NCBI GenBank assembly: GCA_018814305.1
Contig: JAHJAA010000018.1
Coordinates: 30,244-94,243 of the forward strand
DNA: 64,000 nt
Direction: 5' to 3'
DNA from: Pseudomonadota bacterium
GTDB taxonomy: Bacteria > Desulfobacterota > Desulfobulbia > Desulfobulbales > JAGXFP01
The notes beneath the pieces are model-generated. The model did not search any database and had not been told where the DNA came from. It worked only from the letters and a program-made list of their open reading frames with translations. Each line of letters starts with the position of its first letter. Within the stretch, counting starts at the first letter, position 1. The position numbers and the translations under genes are program-made. Positions 45,905 to 55,039 of the stretch are shown here, in pieces.

Positions 45905-46774
45905 TTATCCCTGCCAAACTTCAAGCGCTATGGTGTAAACCTCAGATCGGCTGACTCCCAGATCGGCGGCAACCTTACGAACCGCATCACGCATGGACCA
46001 ATCGCCCTGTTCACGGTACCACCGAAGCACCTCAGGGAGCTCGATGGTCTCATCGGGGACCTCTGCCCGATCGGCTCCCCCTTCCAGAACAACGACAAAC
46101 TCTCCCTTGACCACTGGACGATCGGCAAGGATTGCCTGGGCTTTAGACAAGGGGCCATTGATGATCTCTTCATGAATTTTGGTCAGTTCACGGGCCAAAC
46201 AGATCGACCGATCCCCCAGGATATCAATACAATCGTCTAGAGTTGCGAGGATCCGACGAGCTGTTTCATAAAAAACCGTAACCGCAGAAGAATCTCGGAT
46301 CGCTCTAATCATTTTCGTTCGCTCGCCCTTGGCGGTGGGCAGAAACCCGATGAACAGAACATTCTGCCCAGAGAAGCCGGCAACACTTATGGCAGCGGTG
46401 AGCGCCGATGGTCCTGGAATAGGGATAACCCTAATTCCTGCAGCCACGGCTCTTGCCACCAGGATGGCGCCAGGATCTGAAATGGCAGGCGTCCCCGCAT
46501 CAGAGACCAGAGCCACATCACGTCCGGTAAGAATCTGATCAACTATCGGCCCGGCTTTGGCCATCTCACGATCCTTGAAATAACTGATCATCGGCGTATG
46601 GATATTGAGATGAGACAGAAGTTTTCGGGTATGACGAGTATCCTCTGCAGCAATAAGAGCAACCTCAGAGAGAATCCTTACAGCCCGCAAGGTGATATCC
46701 TCTAGGTTTCCTATTGGAGTTGCCACCACATACAAAACACCAGGCAAAACAAGTTGCCCTGACTGCTCAAGCAT
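45905..46774 (-). CDS. rsmI: 16S rRNA 2'-O-ribose C1402 methyltransferase RsmI
   Basis: A 289-residue tetrapyrrole-methylase-fold enzyme with V-A-T-P-I-G-N-L-E-D-I-T-L-R near residue 19, A-E-D-T-R-H-T-R-K-L-L near 46, D-A-G-T-P-A-I-S-D-P-G near 93 and P-G-P-S-A-L near 122, diagnostic for RsmI. It methylates C1402 of 16S rRNA together with RsmH. Its start lies inside the 3' end of the upstream histidine kinase gene (eight-base overlap). Confidence 0.95.
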   Translation of the reverse strand: MLEQSGQLVLPGVLYVVATPIGNLEDITLRAVRILSEVALIAAEDTRHTRKLLSHLNIHTPMISYFKDREMAKAGPIVDQILTGRDVALVSDAGTPAISDPGAILVARAVAAGIRVIPIPGPSALTAAISVAGFSGQNVLFIGFLPTAKGERTKMIRAIRDSSAVTVFYETARRILATLDDCIDILGDRSICLARELTKIHEEIINGPLSKAQAILADRPVVKGEFVVVLEGGADRAEVPDETIELPEVLRWYREQGDWSMRDAVRKVAADLGVSRSEVYTIALEVWQG

Positions 46775-47591
46775 CTTCCAGCCCTTGGCCAGGTAGAATT
46801 AATTGAAAGCAGGTCCCTAAAGAACAAGGCTCAATTCCCAGGGAAAACCCAGCGGATTCACTAAGTTTTCTTGCCAAGAACAGGCCGAGACCGAGTCGCT
46901 CCGGGCTGGTCGTGTAAAAGGGGGCGGAAAGCTTTTCCCAATCACTCTTCTCAAGAGAATGGCTATTATTCTCGACCCGGATAACGAGTCCTGAAGCATC
47001 GATCCCGGCGGTAACGACAATCCGAGGTTGCTCATCCAATAGAGAGGACCCATCGGCCAGGCTCTGGGAAGCATTTTCCAGAAGAATCCCTAAAATCTGA
47101 TGCAGTTCCATCCTTTTTTGGATAATTGGCGGGAGCCCTTCGGGGATTTCAATATGCTTTACAACCTTATGTTTAAAAAAGGAATCTGCAGACATGAACT
47201 CCAATTCCGCGTTGATTACATCCTTAATAGGGACAACTTTTAGAGAAGAGGCATCGTCAATTCCTTCCATCAAAGCGGTAGTTCGCTTCATGACATGTTG
47301 AAAAGTAGTGACACCTCGGACCAGGTACCCCACCAATACGGCCCGTTTCGCCAACAAGTCTTTAAGGTGGGCCGCCAACTCTCGACATTTTTCCGGGGAA
47401 GATTCTTCGACCAACTGGGCAAGGATTCGGTCAGACTCCTGAAACATTAAATCCAGCAACTCAGTTTGCATGGCAAAGGATTGACCGACCCCGTTCAGAT
47501 TATGAATCAAGCCCTTGAACATCCGACCTACTGCGGCGTCAGCAACATAACGTAAAAAGGCCTTATGCCATTTTCCCTCCATTTCCTTCAT
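46767..47591 (-). CDS. Orphan sensor histidine kinase-like protein without sensor domain
   Basis: A 274-residue soluble protein. A phosphoacceptor-like His lies in G-L-I-H-N-L-N-G-V-G-Q near residue 29. A GHKL ATPase follows with N-box L-E-N-A-S-Q-S-L, V-E-N-N-S and the G-box L-G-L-G-L-F-L-A-R-K-L. There is no transmembrane or PAS domain. No response regulator is adjacent. The gene overlaps rsmI by eight bases, so the two are translationally coupled. Function unknown; a cytoplasmic two-component kinase or anti-sigma-like protein is likely. Confidence 0.75.
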   Translation of the reverse strand: MKEMEGKWHKAFLRYVADAAVGRMFKGLIHNLNGVGQSFAMQTELLDLMFQESDRILAQLVEESSPEKCRELAAHLKDLLAKRAVLVGYLVRGVTTFQHVMKRTTALMEGIDDASSLKVVPIKDVINAELEFMSADSFFKHKVVKHIEIPEGLPPIIQKRMELHQILGILLENASQSLADGSSLLDEQPRIVVTAGIDASGLVIRVENNSHSLEKSDWEKLSAPFYTTSPERLGLGLFLARKLSESAGFSLGIEPCSLGTCFQLILPGQGLEDA

Positions 47592-47755
47592 CCTTGATCC
47601 TTATCCATAACAAGTAGAGTATTGTTTCAATATGAGTCGAAGCAGGACGACCAAAAACTTCAATTTACGGCCCAACCAAAGCTTCTATACAGACACCCGT
47701 TCCAGACAAAGATACCCAGGTCCAAGATTGTCGCCAACCTTTTTAACGTAAAATA

Positions 47756-47771
47756 AAAATGCTGGCATTTT
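47756..47771. promoter_or_regulatory. 16-bp palindrome in the gap before the arsR-type gene
   Basis: AAAATGC-TG-GCATTTT is a perfect inverted repeat about 150 bases before the arsR-type start, in the 324-base gap. It may be an operator for a neighbouring regulator. The rest of the gap, apart from the ArsR-like site, shows no gene. Confidence 0.3.
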
Positions 47772-47810
47772 ATATAAATAATTCTTGTTAAACCCCAAAC
47801 CAATCATTAA

Positions 47811-47832
47811 CATATGAGCATATACTCAAATA
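47811..47832. promoter_or_regulatory. Candidate ArsR/SmtB operator
   Basis: The sequence CATATGAGCATATACTCA contains the inverted repeat TGAG-N6-CTCA in an AT-rich context, like SmtB/ArsR-type operators. It lies about 85 bases before the regulator's ATG, fitting autoregulation by metal-dependent release. Confidence 0.55.
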
Positions 47833-47915
47833 CAAGCAAGAGATTACCACTGTTCTCTCAAACCACGATAAGCCCACCATGACTTCACACTCTTGTACCT
47901 ACGAAGGAAAAAGAA

Positions 47916-48275
47916 ATGGACCCAAATACTGATGATCTCTGCCACAGTAGAGTGATCCACCAAGAGCGGATCGAGTTGGCCCGGCAGACCGCCTTATCTC
48001 CCCTTGAATATGAAAAACTGGCCAATCTCTTTAAAGTAATGGGCGACCCGACCCGATTACGGATCCTCTTCGCATTAAGCGGTGAGGAAATGTGCGTCTG
48101 TGACCTGGCCGCCTATCTAGATATCAGCGAATCAGCTGTCAGTCATCAATTAAGAAACCTGAGACAACATTTTCTGGTGACCAACCGCCGGCAGGGGCCA
48201 ATTCTCTACTACCGGCTCAATGACGACCACATCAATCAACTTATCCGCATCGGACTCGATCACAGCCGGGAATAA
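47916..48275 (+). CDS. ArsR/SmtB-family metal-responsive repressor
   Basis: A 119-residue winged-helix repressor. The N-terminus has D-L-C-H-S-R-V-I-H, and helix alpha-3 carries E-M-C-V-C-D-L-A, the alpha-3 thiolate site of ArsR/CadC-type sensors; the recognition helix is S-E-S-A-V-S-H-Q-L-R-N-L-R. One N-terminal Cys plus C-V-C suggests thiolate binding of Cd, Pb, Zn, Cu or As rather than a His/Asp site. The gene is five bases upstream of a metal permease and is preceded by a fitting operator. Confidence 0.88.
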   Translation: MDPNTDDLCHSRVIHQERIELARQTALSPLEYEKLANLFKVMGDPTRLRILFALSGEEMCVCDLAAYLDISESAVSHQLRNLRQHFLVTNRRQGPILYYRLNDDHINQLIRIGLDHSRE

Positions 48276-48280
48276 TATTC

Positions 48281-49405
48281 ATGATACTTATAAGCAACAT
48301 CCTCCAGGCCATCTGGGATATCCTCAAGGACGCCTCAATCTATATGTTGTTCGGTATGCTGGCAGGCGGTCTTCTTAAGGTCTTCCTATCAGCTGAGTAC
48401 GTTTCCCATCATCTGGGACGGGGCCGATTCCTACCGGTGATCAAGGCAGCACTTTTCGGCATTCCTCTACCCCTCTGTTCATGCGGAGTTCTGCCGGCAG
48501 CAGCAGCCCTAAAACGGCAGGGGGCAAGCAATGGGGCCACCATCGCCTTTCTGGTCTCAACCCCTGAATCAGGCGTTGACTCAATCTCATTGACCTATGC
48601 TTTAATGGACCCGCTGATGACTCTGGCCCGACCCATCGCCGCGCTGATCTCAGCACTTGCAGCCGGTTTTACCGAGGAGATGTCCAAACCACCAGAATCA
48701 ACTATTATACCTGTAAAAACCCCATGCTCAGGAGCATGTTCCTGCCGTGACAGCGGCACCACTATTGAACCCTCACCCACCGCTCCGGTCTCCCTGATGA
48801 CCAGATTAACTGAAGTCTTACATTATGCCTTCATTGAACTATGGGGCGAGATCGCCGCCTGGTTTACCTTCGGCTTGTTGCTCAGTGCCATAATTACTGT
48901 CTTGGTCCCGGAAACGCTCCTCTCAACATATCTGGGCGGCAACTTTGGTTCCATGATCCTTATGCTGGCCTTCGGAATTCCCATCTATATCTGTGCCTCG
49001 GCTTCAACCCCCATTGCGGCGGCCTTGATTTTAAAAGGGGTCAGTCCGGGGGCCGCGCTGGTCTTTCTCCTGGTCGGCCCGGCCACCAACATGGCCTCCC
49101 TGTCGGTGTTGACCAACCTTCTCGGCAAGCGAGCCGTCCTCAGATACCTGCTGGTCATTTCAATCATTGCCGTTGGGGCAGGCCTGCTGCTCAACCAGCT
49201 GTATACCCTCAGCGGGATTTCCCCCCGAGCACTTACAGGACAAGCGGCCGAGTTGATTCCCTCATCCTTAAAAATCGCCGGGGCAATCATTCTCATGCTG
49301 CTCTCTGCAGCACCCCTCTACCGAGTTGGCCGAAGGATCAGGGTAAAACTTTCCCATAATGAACCGACCAGTGGTTGTCATTGTGGGTGCCCCACCGAAC
49401 GATGA
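48281..49405 (+). CDS. SO_0444/ArsP-like permease (probable metal efflux)
   Basis: A 374-residue membrane protein with two groups of four or more helices separated by a cytoplasmic or periplasmic loop containing C-S-G-A-C-S-C. The motif G-I-P-L-P-L-C-S-C-G-V-L-P near residue 62 and its partner A-F-G-I-P-I-Y-I-C-A-S-A-S-T-P in the second half mark the DUF318/ArsP_1 permease family, SO_0444 (Cu/Zn efflux) branch. The C-terminus ends G-C-H-C-G-C-P, a further metal-binding cluster. With the arsR-type gene it forms a two-gene metal-resistance operon. Export of arsenicals is the alternative. Confidence 0.85.
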   Translation: MILISNILQAIWDILKDASIYMLFGMLAGGLLKVFLSAEYVSHHLGRGRFLPVIKAALFGIPLPLCSCGVLPAAAALKRQGASNGATIAFLVSTPESGVDSISLTYALMDPLMTLARPIAALISALAAGFTEEMSKPPESTIIPVKTPCSGACSCRDSGTTIEPSPTAPVSLMTRLTEVLHYAFIELWGEIAAWFTFGLLLSAIITVLVPETLLSTYLGGNFGSMILMLAFGIPIYICASASTPIAAALILKGVSPGAALVFLLVGPATNMASLSVLTNLLGKRAVLRYLLVISIIAVGAGLLLNQLYTLSGISPRALTGQAAELIPSSLKIAGAIILMLLSAAPLYRVGRRIRVKLSHNEPTSGCHCGCPTER

Positions 49406-49413
49406 ATCTCTAC

Positions 49414-49473
49414 ATCCAGAAGGACCGGCCCCTGCCGAAGCGAATCACCTGACCTTGAAACTGGATTTTTTTT
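49414..49473 (+). terminator. Possible terminator after the permease gene
   Basis: ATCCAG-A-AGG at 49414 can pair with CCTT-GAAA-CTGGAT ending at 49466, closing a branched loop, and is followed directly by a run of T. The long loop makes this tentative. Confidence 0.35.
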
Positions 49474-49619
49474 AGAATAATGAGTATGTATCAAACCGGG
49501 AATCGGCCGTTATAAAAATTTTATCGTTTGTGGAATAGAACTGCTCGGTGAATCTCCACCCGGCAAGGCAACATCATGGCAGTGATCGACCAGATCAATA
49601 TCCCGGAGATACTCCAACC

Positions 49620-50018
49620 GTGAACAATCAATCCATACCAAGCCATCACCTGGATAAAAAACCACAAGGGATAGCCAGGATCACCAAGGCCTTCGGCTAT
49701 TCACTAAGAGGGCTTGCTGCTACTTACAAAAATGAAGCGGCCTTCCGCCAGGAACTGTGGCTCTATGCGGTCCTCTTTCCCATCATCTTACTTTTACCGG
49801 CTTCGACCACCGACAAAATGCTGCTTTTTGCCGTGAACACCCTGGTTCTCATTGTAGAATTGCTCAACTCCGCCATCGAAGCCATCGTCGACATGGCCTC
49901 TCCCGATTATCATCGGCTTGCTGGAATGGCCAAGGACATCGGGAGCGCTGCAGTTTTAATCAGTCTCCTGCTCGTGGCCACCCTCTGGACCATCGTTATC
50001 CTTCGCTGCTATTTTTAA
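49620..50018 (+). CDS. dgkA: Diacylglycerol kinase DgkA
   Basis: The GTG at 49620 (V-N-N-Q-S) is preferred, with GGAG about ten bases upstream. It gives 132 residues, close to the family's usual 120. The protein has three hydrophobic helices and the core motif around E-L-L-N-S-A-I-E-A-I-V-D, then K-D-I-G-S-A-A-V-L, which are the DgkA active-site segments. It recycles diacylglycerol to phosphatidic acid in the inner membrane. An upstream in-frame ATG (49548) would add a poorly conserved tail. Confidence 0.92.
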   Translation: MNNQSIPSHHLDKKPQGIARITKAFGYSLRGLAATYKNEAAFRQELWLYAVLFPIILLLPASTTDKMLLFAVNTLVLIVELLNSAIEAIVDMASPDYHRLAGMAKDIGSAAVLISLLLVATLWTIVILRCYF

Positions 50019-50151
50019 CATCAGGGCATCGTCTCAATATTTGGAAGAAAAACGCATAGTTATAAACATTTATCCCCCACAACCTGGACGCCCCATCAAG
50101 GTCCATCCACCACACTGACCCAATATCAATGGAATAGAACATTCCTGCTTA

Positions 50152-50712
50152 TCAGCACCTCTGCAAACCGGCCTCAACCTTTCGCCTGGTATCTACCCCC
50201 GCCAAGAGTTCGATTAAGGTCAAAGCAAAATCCAGGGCCGTTCCGGGCCCCTTTGAAGTAACTATCTTGCCGTCAACCACCACCGGATCTGACCGAAAAT
50301 CGATATCGGAAAACCCCTGACCGTCCAAGGTTCCTGGATAGCAGGTAACAGCCCTACCGCTCAACACATCAGCCTCGCCAAGAACCATAGGTGCCGCACA
50401 GATAGCCGCCATATAGCGACCAGCAGCGACCTGATCCCTGACCAGTTTCAATATCCGACCATCCTTCCGAAGGGTATCGGTACCTGGTTGCCCCCCGGGC
50501 AAGGCAACTAGGTCAAATTCATCGTGAAGACATTCGTCCAGGGTGGCATCTGGAATAATCACCGTACCACGAGCACATTTCACCGGTTTTCGGCTAACAT
50601 CAAGACCAGCGCTGACCACCGTAAATCCGGCCCGCCGGAATAGATTGATCATGGTGACCGATTCCAGTTCTTCACCACCCGCAGCAAGCGGAATTAAGAC
50701 TTTAACCGCCAT
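50152..50712 (-). CDS. DJ-1/YajL-family protein
   Basis: The ATG at 50712 has GGGGAGG six bases before it and gives 186 residues. The DJ-1/PfpI fold is shown by the conserved Glu15, A-L-P-G-G-Q-P-G near residue 70 and the nucleophile Cys105 in A-A-I-C-A-A-P, all placed as in YajL. Proteins of this group act as redox-linked chaperones or deglycases; the in vivo role is disputed. It lies about 70 bases downstream of phoB's convergent end on the same strand, upstream of dgkA's convergent end. Confidence 0.88.
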   Translation of the reverse strand: MAVKVLIPLAAGGEELESVTMINLFRRAGFTVVSAGLDVSRKPVKCARGTVIIPDATLDECLHDEFDLVALPGGQPGTDTLRKDGRILKLVRDQVAAGRYMAAICAAPMVLGEADVLSGRAVTCYPGTLDGQGFSDIDFRSDPVVVDGKIVTSKGPGTALDFALTLIELLAGVDTRRKVEAGLQRC

Positions 50713-50791
50713 CCCCATCCTCCCCAAAATAAAACCAAAAATTTTTACATATTGAACGAAGATCCCATATCAACCTTCATAAACTTTATTA

Positions 50792-51493
50792 TTAAAAGTC
50801 CTGCATTCGATAGCCGACCCCACGAACGGTCTCAATCTTTCCACCGATCTCACCAAGCTTTTTACGAAGACTGAAGATTTGGACATCGATTGCCCTGGGG
50901 GTGACAATGTATTCATAGCCCCGAACTGCGTCGATGATCTGCTGGCGGGAAAAGGCCCAACCGGGCCTCTTGGCAAGAAATTCCAGAATACCAAACTCGG
51001 TAAGGGTCAGCACAACCGGTTCTCCCCCAACCTTGACCTCGTGGCGTCCTGGGTCGATGACCAGATCATGGATGGAGATGATATCGTCCGAGTCCTGTTT
51101 TAATTCAGATACCCCGGTAACCTTGCGGCGCAAGACCGCTTTGATCCGGGAGATCAGGACTGTTGGGCTGAAAGGTTTGGTTATGTAATCATCGGCCCCC
51201 AGCTCGAGACCGGCCACAATATCATCCTCTTCCCCACGGGCAGTCAGCATGATGATAGGAATATCATGTGTTTCTTTGCCTAGACGTAAACTCCGGCAAA
51301 CCTCGGAACCATCGATACCGGGCAGCATTAAATCCAGAAGGATCAGATCGGGAATTTTTCCCTTTATATGCTGCAGCGCTTGCTCACCAGTATCAGCACA
51401 ATCAACATCGAATCCGGCCTTCACCAGATTATAGCTGACCAGTTGCTGAATATCCTCCTCATCTTCGACCACGAGGATGCTTTTCTTACTCAC
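50792..51493 (-). CDS. phoB: Phosphate regulon response regulator PhoB
   Basis: The GTG at 51493 is chosen: GGAGG lies eight bases upstream; the frame also allows a TTG six codons earlier. The 233-residue product has a receiver with acidic pair E-D and phosphoacceptor Asp54 in L-L-D-L-M-L-P, and an OmpR-type winged helix (L-T-E-F-G-I-L-E-F-L, V-D-V/I-Q-I-F-S-L-R-K-K-L). It is the last gene of the pst block and divergently linked to phoR. Its likely targets are the 11-bp repeats before pstS and between pstC and phoR. Confidence 0.93.
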   Translation of the reverse strand: MSKKSILVVEDEEDIQQLVSYNLVKAGFDVDCADTGEQALQHIKGKIPDLILLDLMLPGIDGSEVCRSLRLGKETHDIPIIMLTARGEEDDIVAGLELGADDYITKPFSPTVLISRIKAVLRRKVTGVSELKQDSDDIISIHDLVIDPGRHEVKVGGEPVVLTLTEFGILEFLAKRPGWAFSRQQIIDAVRGYEYIVTPRAIDVQIFSLRKKLGEIGGKIETVRGVGYRMQDF

Positions 51494-51519
51494 CAGCCGG
51501 TCCTCCCTCAATATTGGTA

Positions 51520-52338
51520 TTACCCGAAACGCCCGGTGATATAATCCTCGGTCAATCGATGGCTGGGATTGGTGAAAATCTGTTTGGTTTCTCCAACCTC
51601 GATAAGATCCCCCAAATGGAAATAGGCGGTACGTTGTGAGACCCGGGCAGCCTGCTGCATCGAATGGGTGACGATGGCAATGGTGTAATGGGCTCGCAGC
51701 TCATCGATTAATTCCTCGATCTTGGCGGTGGCGATGGGATCTAGAGCCGAACAAGGTTCATCCATCAATATAACTTCAGGGTTAACAGCTATGGTTCTCG
51801 CAATACAGAGTCGTTGCTGTTGACCACCGGAAAGCCCTGTCCCCGGATGGGCAAGACGGTCCTTGACCTCTTCCCAAAGGCCCGCCTTTTTCAGTGAAGT
51901 TTCGACGACTTCATCCTGCTCGACCTTGTTTTGCACCAGACCGTGAATTTTTGGGCCATACGCTACGTTGTCATAAATCGACTTTGGGAAGGGATTGGGC
52001 TTCTGAAAAACCATTCCGACCTGGGCTCGAAGCGGTACCACATCAATTTTTTTATCATAAATATTTTGATCATCCAGAAAAATCTCTCCGGTAACCCGGC
52101 ATGAATCGATGGTATCGTTCATTCGATTCAGACAGCGCAAAAAGGTGGACTTCCCGCAACCGGACGGACCAATCATGGCGATAACCTCATTTCGCCCGAT
52201 ATCGATGGAGACATCGAGAATCGCATGTTTGTCGCCGTAATAGACATTAACATTGCGACAGGTCATCCGCGGATTCTCTGAGGTAATTACGCCGACCGTG
52301 CCCCGATGCTCGCTACCATACTTCTTTACAGGTCTCAT
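51520..52338 (-). CDS. pstB: Phosphate ABC transporter ATPase PstB
   Basis: A 272-residue ABC ATPase with Walker [10 protein letters not shown], the PstB-typical Q-loop V-F-Q-K-P-N-P-F-P, signature L-S-G-G-Q-Q-Q-R, Walker [11 protein letters not shown] and H-loop T-H. About 24 residues precede the usual PstB start. It powers PstC-PstA import. Confidence 0.96.
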   Translation of the reverse strand: MRPVKKYGSEHRGTVGVITSENPRMTCRNVNVYYGDKHAILDVSIDIGRNEVIAMIGPSGCGKSTFLRCLNRMNDTIDSCRVTGEIFLDDQNIYDKKIDVVPLRAQVGMVFQKPNPFPKSIYDNVAYGPKIHGLVQNKVEQDEVVETSLKKAGLWEEVKDRLAHPGTGLSGGQQQRLCIARTIAVNPEVILMDEPCSALDPIATAKIEELIDELRAHYTIAIVTHSMQQAARVSQRTAYFHLGDLIEVGETKQIFTNPSHRLTEDYITGRFG

Positions 52339-52486
52339 AATTGACAGCCTGATTTAAGATTATTTGAATCGGGCCCCATCATCAAGTTCATCCCGTCACC
52401 CACCGTTGGTTTCAATATATACTGAACTGAAATATGGCTCAAAGTCCGGCTGAATCACCGAACCCCAAGCCATATCAAACACCAGC

Positions 52487-53533
52487 TTAAAGACTCAAAT
52501 TATTCAAACTTCCAGCATCATTACGGAACTTGACTCGCTCCGCTTTAGGCATGGGAATCAACCCCTTGTCGGTCAGGTACCCTTCATCACCCCATGCCTT
52601 TTCGCTGGTAAATTCGTTGAGAAACTCCTTGATGCCGGGAATCATGCCGACATGGGCCTTCTTCACATAAAAGAAAAGAGGCCTGGAAACCGGATATTTC
52701 CCATCGGCAATGGCTTCAAAGGTGGGTTCTTCACCATCAACCAGAGTACCCTGGAGTTTATCCGAGTTCTGATCCAAATAACTGAAACCGAAAATCCCAA
52801 ATGCCTTAGGATTTACTTCCAATTTCTGAACAATGAGGTTGTCATTTTCACCGGCCTCAATAAATGCCCCGTCTTCCCGCATACTGTGGCAAATTTGTTT
52901 AAAGGCATTCTTATCCTTTTTTCCCAAGGCCTTGATCCAGGGGAATTCCTTACCTCCATCCTCCATCACCAGTTCCATGAAGGCGTCACGGGTCCCTGAC
53001 GTGGGGGGAGGCCCCAGTACCTCAATTGCGTTGTCCGGTAAGGCCGGATTAATGTCATGCCAGGTTTTGTATGGATTAGGAATTACCATTTCACTTCCTT
53101 TGGGATCCGGGATATTTTTTGCCAAGGCCAGAAAAAGTTCCTTCCTGGAAATATTCAATGGAACCGTCTTCTTTGAGTTGGCCAAGACGATTCCATCATA
53201 ACCAATCTTGATCTCGACAATCTGCTTGACCCCATTGTCGTTACAGTTTTTCACTTCAGACGCCTTGATACGTCTGGAGGAATTGGTGATATCAGGATAC
53301 TGCACCCCAACTCCACCACAAAAAAGTTTGAGCCCACCACCGGAACCGGTTGCTTCAATGGCCGGGGTTTTAAAGCTGGAGATTCGGCCGAACTTCTCGG
53401 CCACCACCGTGGCGAAGGGATACACCGTGGATGAACCGACAATACTGATATAATCACGGGCCTGAGCCAACCCGACCCCACCCATGGCGACCAACAGGCA
53501 CGCCCCGGCAACAATTACACCTCTTTTGAACAT
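52487..53533 (-). CDS. pstS: Phosphate-binding protein PstS
   Basis: The ATG at 53533 has GAGGAG six bases upstream and gives 348 residues with an N-terminal signal peptide (ending L-A-Q-A-R). The mature part begins S-I-V-G-S-S-T-V-Y-P-F, the phosphate-binding loop of PstS-type receptors, and later has G-P-P-P-T-S-G-T-R-D, a second ligand loop. It delivers periplasmic phosphate to PstCA. Unusually it lies after pstA, with a separate control region holding three 11-bp repeats. Confidence 0.95.
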   Translation of the reverse strand: MFKRGVIVAGACLLVAMGGVGLAQARDYISIVGSSTVYPFATVVAEKFGRISSFKTPAIEATGSGGGLKLFCGGVGVQYPDITNSSRRIKASEVKNCNDNGVKQIVEIKIGYDGIVLANSKKTVPLNISRKELFLALAKNIPDPKGSEMVIPNPYKTWHDINPALPDNAIEVLGPPPTSGTRDAFMELVMEDGGKEFPWIKALGKKDKNAFKQICHSMREDGAFIEAGENDNLIVQKLEVNPKAFGIFGFSYLDQNSDKLQGTLVDGEEPTFEAIADGKYPVSRPLFFYVKKAHVGMIPGIKEFLNEFTSEKAWGDEGYLTDKGLIPMPKAERVKFRNDAGSLNNLSL

Positions 53534-53620
53534 GGGAATCTCCTCTTCTAAATATTGACTGACAATGTTACGAGTCAACCGTAAAACAACCCACTCATGT
53601 CATCAATCTAACTGCATATT

Positions 53621-53653
53621 ATTAAGACGCGATTAAACAACCATTAATATTAA
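53621..53653 (-). promoter_or_regulatory. Candidate PhoB box before pstS
   Basis: On the + strand ATTAA occurs at 53621, 53632 and 53643, exactly 11 bp apart, and again at 53649. PhoB/PhoP-type regulators bind tandem 11-bp direct repeats. The array lies about 90-120 bp before the pstS ATG in the 222-base pstA-pstS gap. The same triple repeat is found between pstC and phoR. Confidence 0.6.
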
Positions 53654-53755
53654 ATTACTCACTTCAAAAACTTTTTAATTTGGTTTGATTCGTTAAATTC
53701 GTTAACTGCAGAGGAGCAACAGCCTTAACCAATTAAACCAATCAAACAGCCTTCT

Positions 53756-55039
53756 CTACCATCTCCGTTCAAAACGATTCCGCAAAATAACAGCCAGAGA
53801 GTTCATCACCACCAAAAAGGCCAACAAGACCAAAATAGCTGCGGAAGTACGCTCAACAAAGGCCCGCTCAGGACTGTCGGCCCACAGAAAAATTTGGACT
53901 GGCAGGGCCGTCGCCGGGGTTACAAAGCTATCGGGAATATCGACAATGAAGGCAACCATGCCGATCATCAGGAGCGGCGCGGTCTCACCCAGGGCACGAG
54001 CCATCCCGATAATGGTGCCGGTCAGCATACCCGGCAGGGCCAGGGGTAAAACATGATGATTAACCATCTGCATCTTTGAGGCCCCGATCCCTAAAGCAGC
54101 CTCACGAATGGAAGGCGGCACCGACTGCAGGGAAGCGCGACTGGCGATAATAATGGTCGGCAGAGTCATCAGGGTAAGAACCAGCCCCCCAACCAAAGGC
54201 GAGGAGCGCGGTAAATGAAAAAAATTAATGAATACGGCCAGTCCTAATAGCCCAAAAACAATTGAGGGGACTGCAGCCAGATTGTTGATATTGACCTCAA
54301 CGAGATCGACAAAACGATTTCGGGGAGCAAACTCCTCAAGATAGATGGACGCTGATATCCCGATGGGAAAGGAAAGTGCCAAGGTCAGGGCCAGAGTCAG
54401 AATAGTCCCGACAAAGGCCCCCCAAATCCCAGCCAACTCCGGCTCTCGCGAATCCCCGGAGGTAAAAAATGCACGATTAAACTGTTTCCTTATTTTGCCC
54501 TCCTGCTCCCATTTGCCGATCCAGGCTAACTGCTGATCATCAAGTCGCCGATCACTTTCCGCCCCGGTTCTCTTGGCGTGGCCTTTCATCAACATATCAA
54601 CATCGTCATCTGCTGGGACCCATACCAAATTCGTAGTCCCGATCAAACCGGGGTCGGTGGAAACCATATCTTGAAGCTGATAAACTGCGCCAGTACTGAC
54701 CAGACCGTTCAGTTTCCTTTTATCCTTACGACCACTCACCTCAGGAAACTCCCGACCCATGGCAGCCTTTACCAGTCCGCCGAAATCGGAATTGGCAGGA
54801 TTATCCCGATCGATCATAGCTCGATCAAAGGTGACCTCAAGCTGAACAAAGGTCTGCTGAAAGGCCGAATATCCCTTGGAAATCACGGTTCCAAAGAGAA
54901 GGACCAGAAAAGAAAGACTGATAACTATGGCGATCAGCCCAAACAAACGGAAGCGACGTTCGGCTGCATATCGACGAGCCAGCCCCCTTTTTACCGTATC
55001 GATGGTCTTATTCGTTTTATCCATATCGATGTCACTCAT
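53756..55039 (-). CDS. pstA: Phosphate ABC transporter permease PstA
   Basis: The ATG at 55039 is preferred (GGGAG before it); it overlaps the pstC stop by eight bases, so translation is coupled. The 427-residue protein has one N-terminal helix (about 35-58), a soluble extracytoplasmic stretch of about 140 residues, and then the six-helix permease core with the cytoplasmic EAA-type loop R-E-A-A-L-G-I-G-A-S-K. The core matches PstA; the long insert is common in this group but absent from E. coli PstA. Confidence 0.93.
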   Translation of the reverse strand: MSDIDMDKTNKTIDTVKRGLARRYAAERRFRLFGLIAIVISLSFLVLLFGTVISKGYSAFQQTFVQLEVTFDRAMIDRDNPANSDFGGLVKAAMGREFPEVSGRKDKRKLNGLVSTGAVYQLQDMVSTDPGLIGTTNLVWVPADDDVDMLMKGHAKRTGAESDRRLDDQQLAWIGKWEQEGKIRKQFNRAFFTSGDSREPELAGIWGAFVGTILTLALTLALSFPIGISASIYLEEFAPRNRFVDLVEVNINNLAAVPSIVFGLLGLAVFINFFHLPRSSPLVGGLVLTLMTLPTIIIASRASLQSVPPSIREAALGIGASKMQMVNHHVLPLALPGMLTGTIIGMARALGETAPLLMIGMVAFIVDIPDSFVTPATALPVQIFLWADSPERAFVERTSAAILVLLAFLVVMNSLAVILRNRFERRW

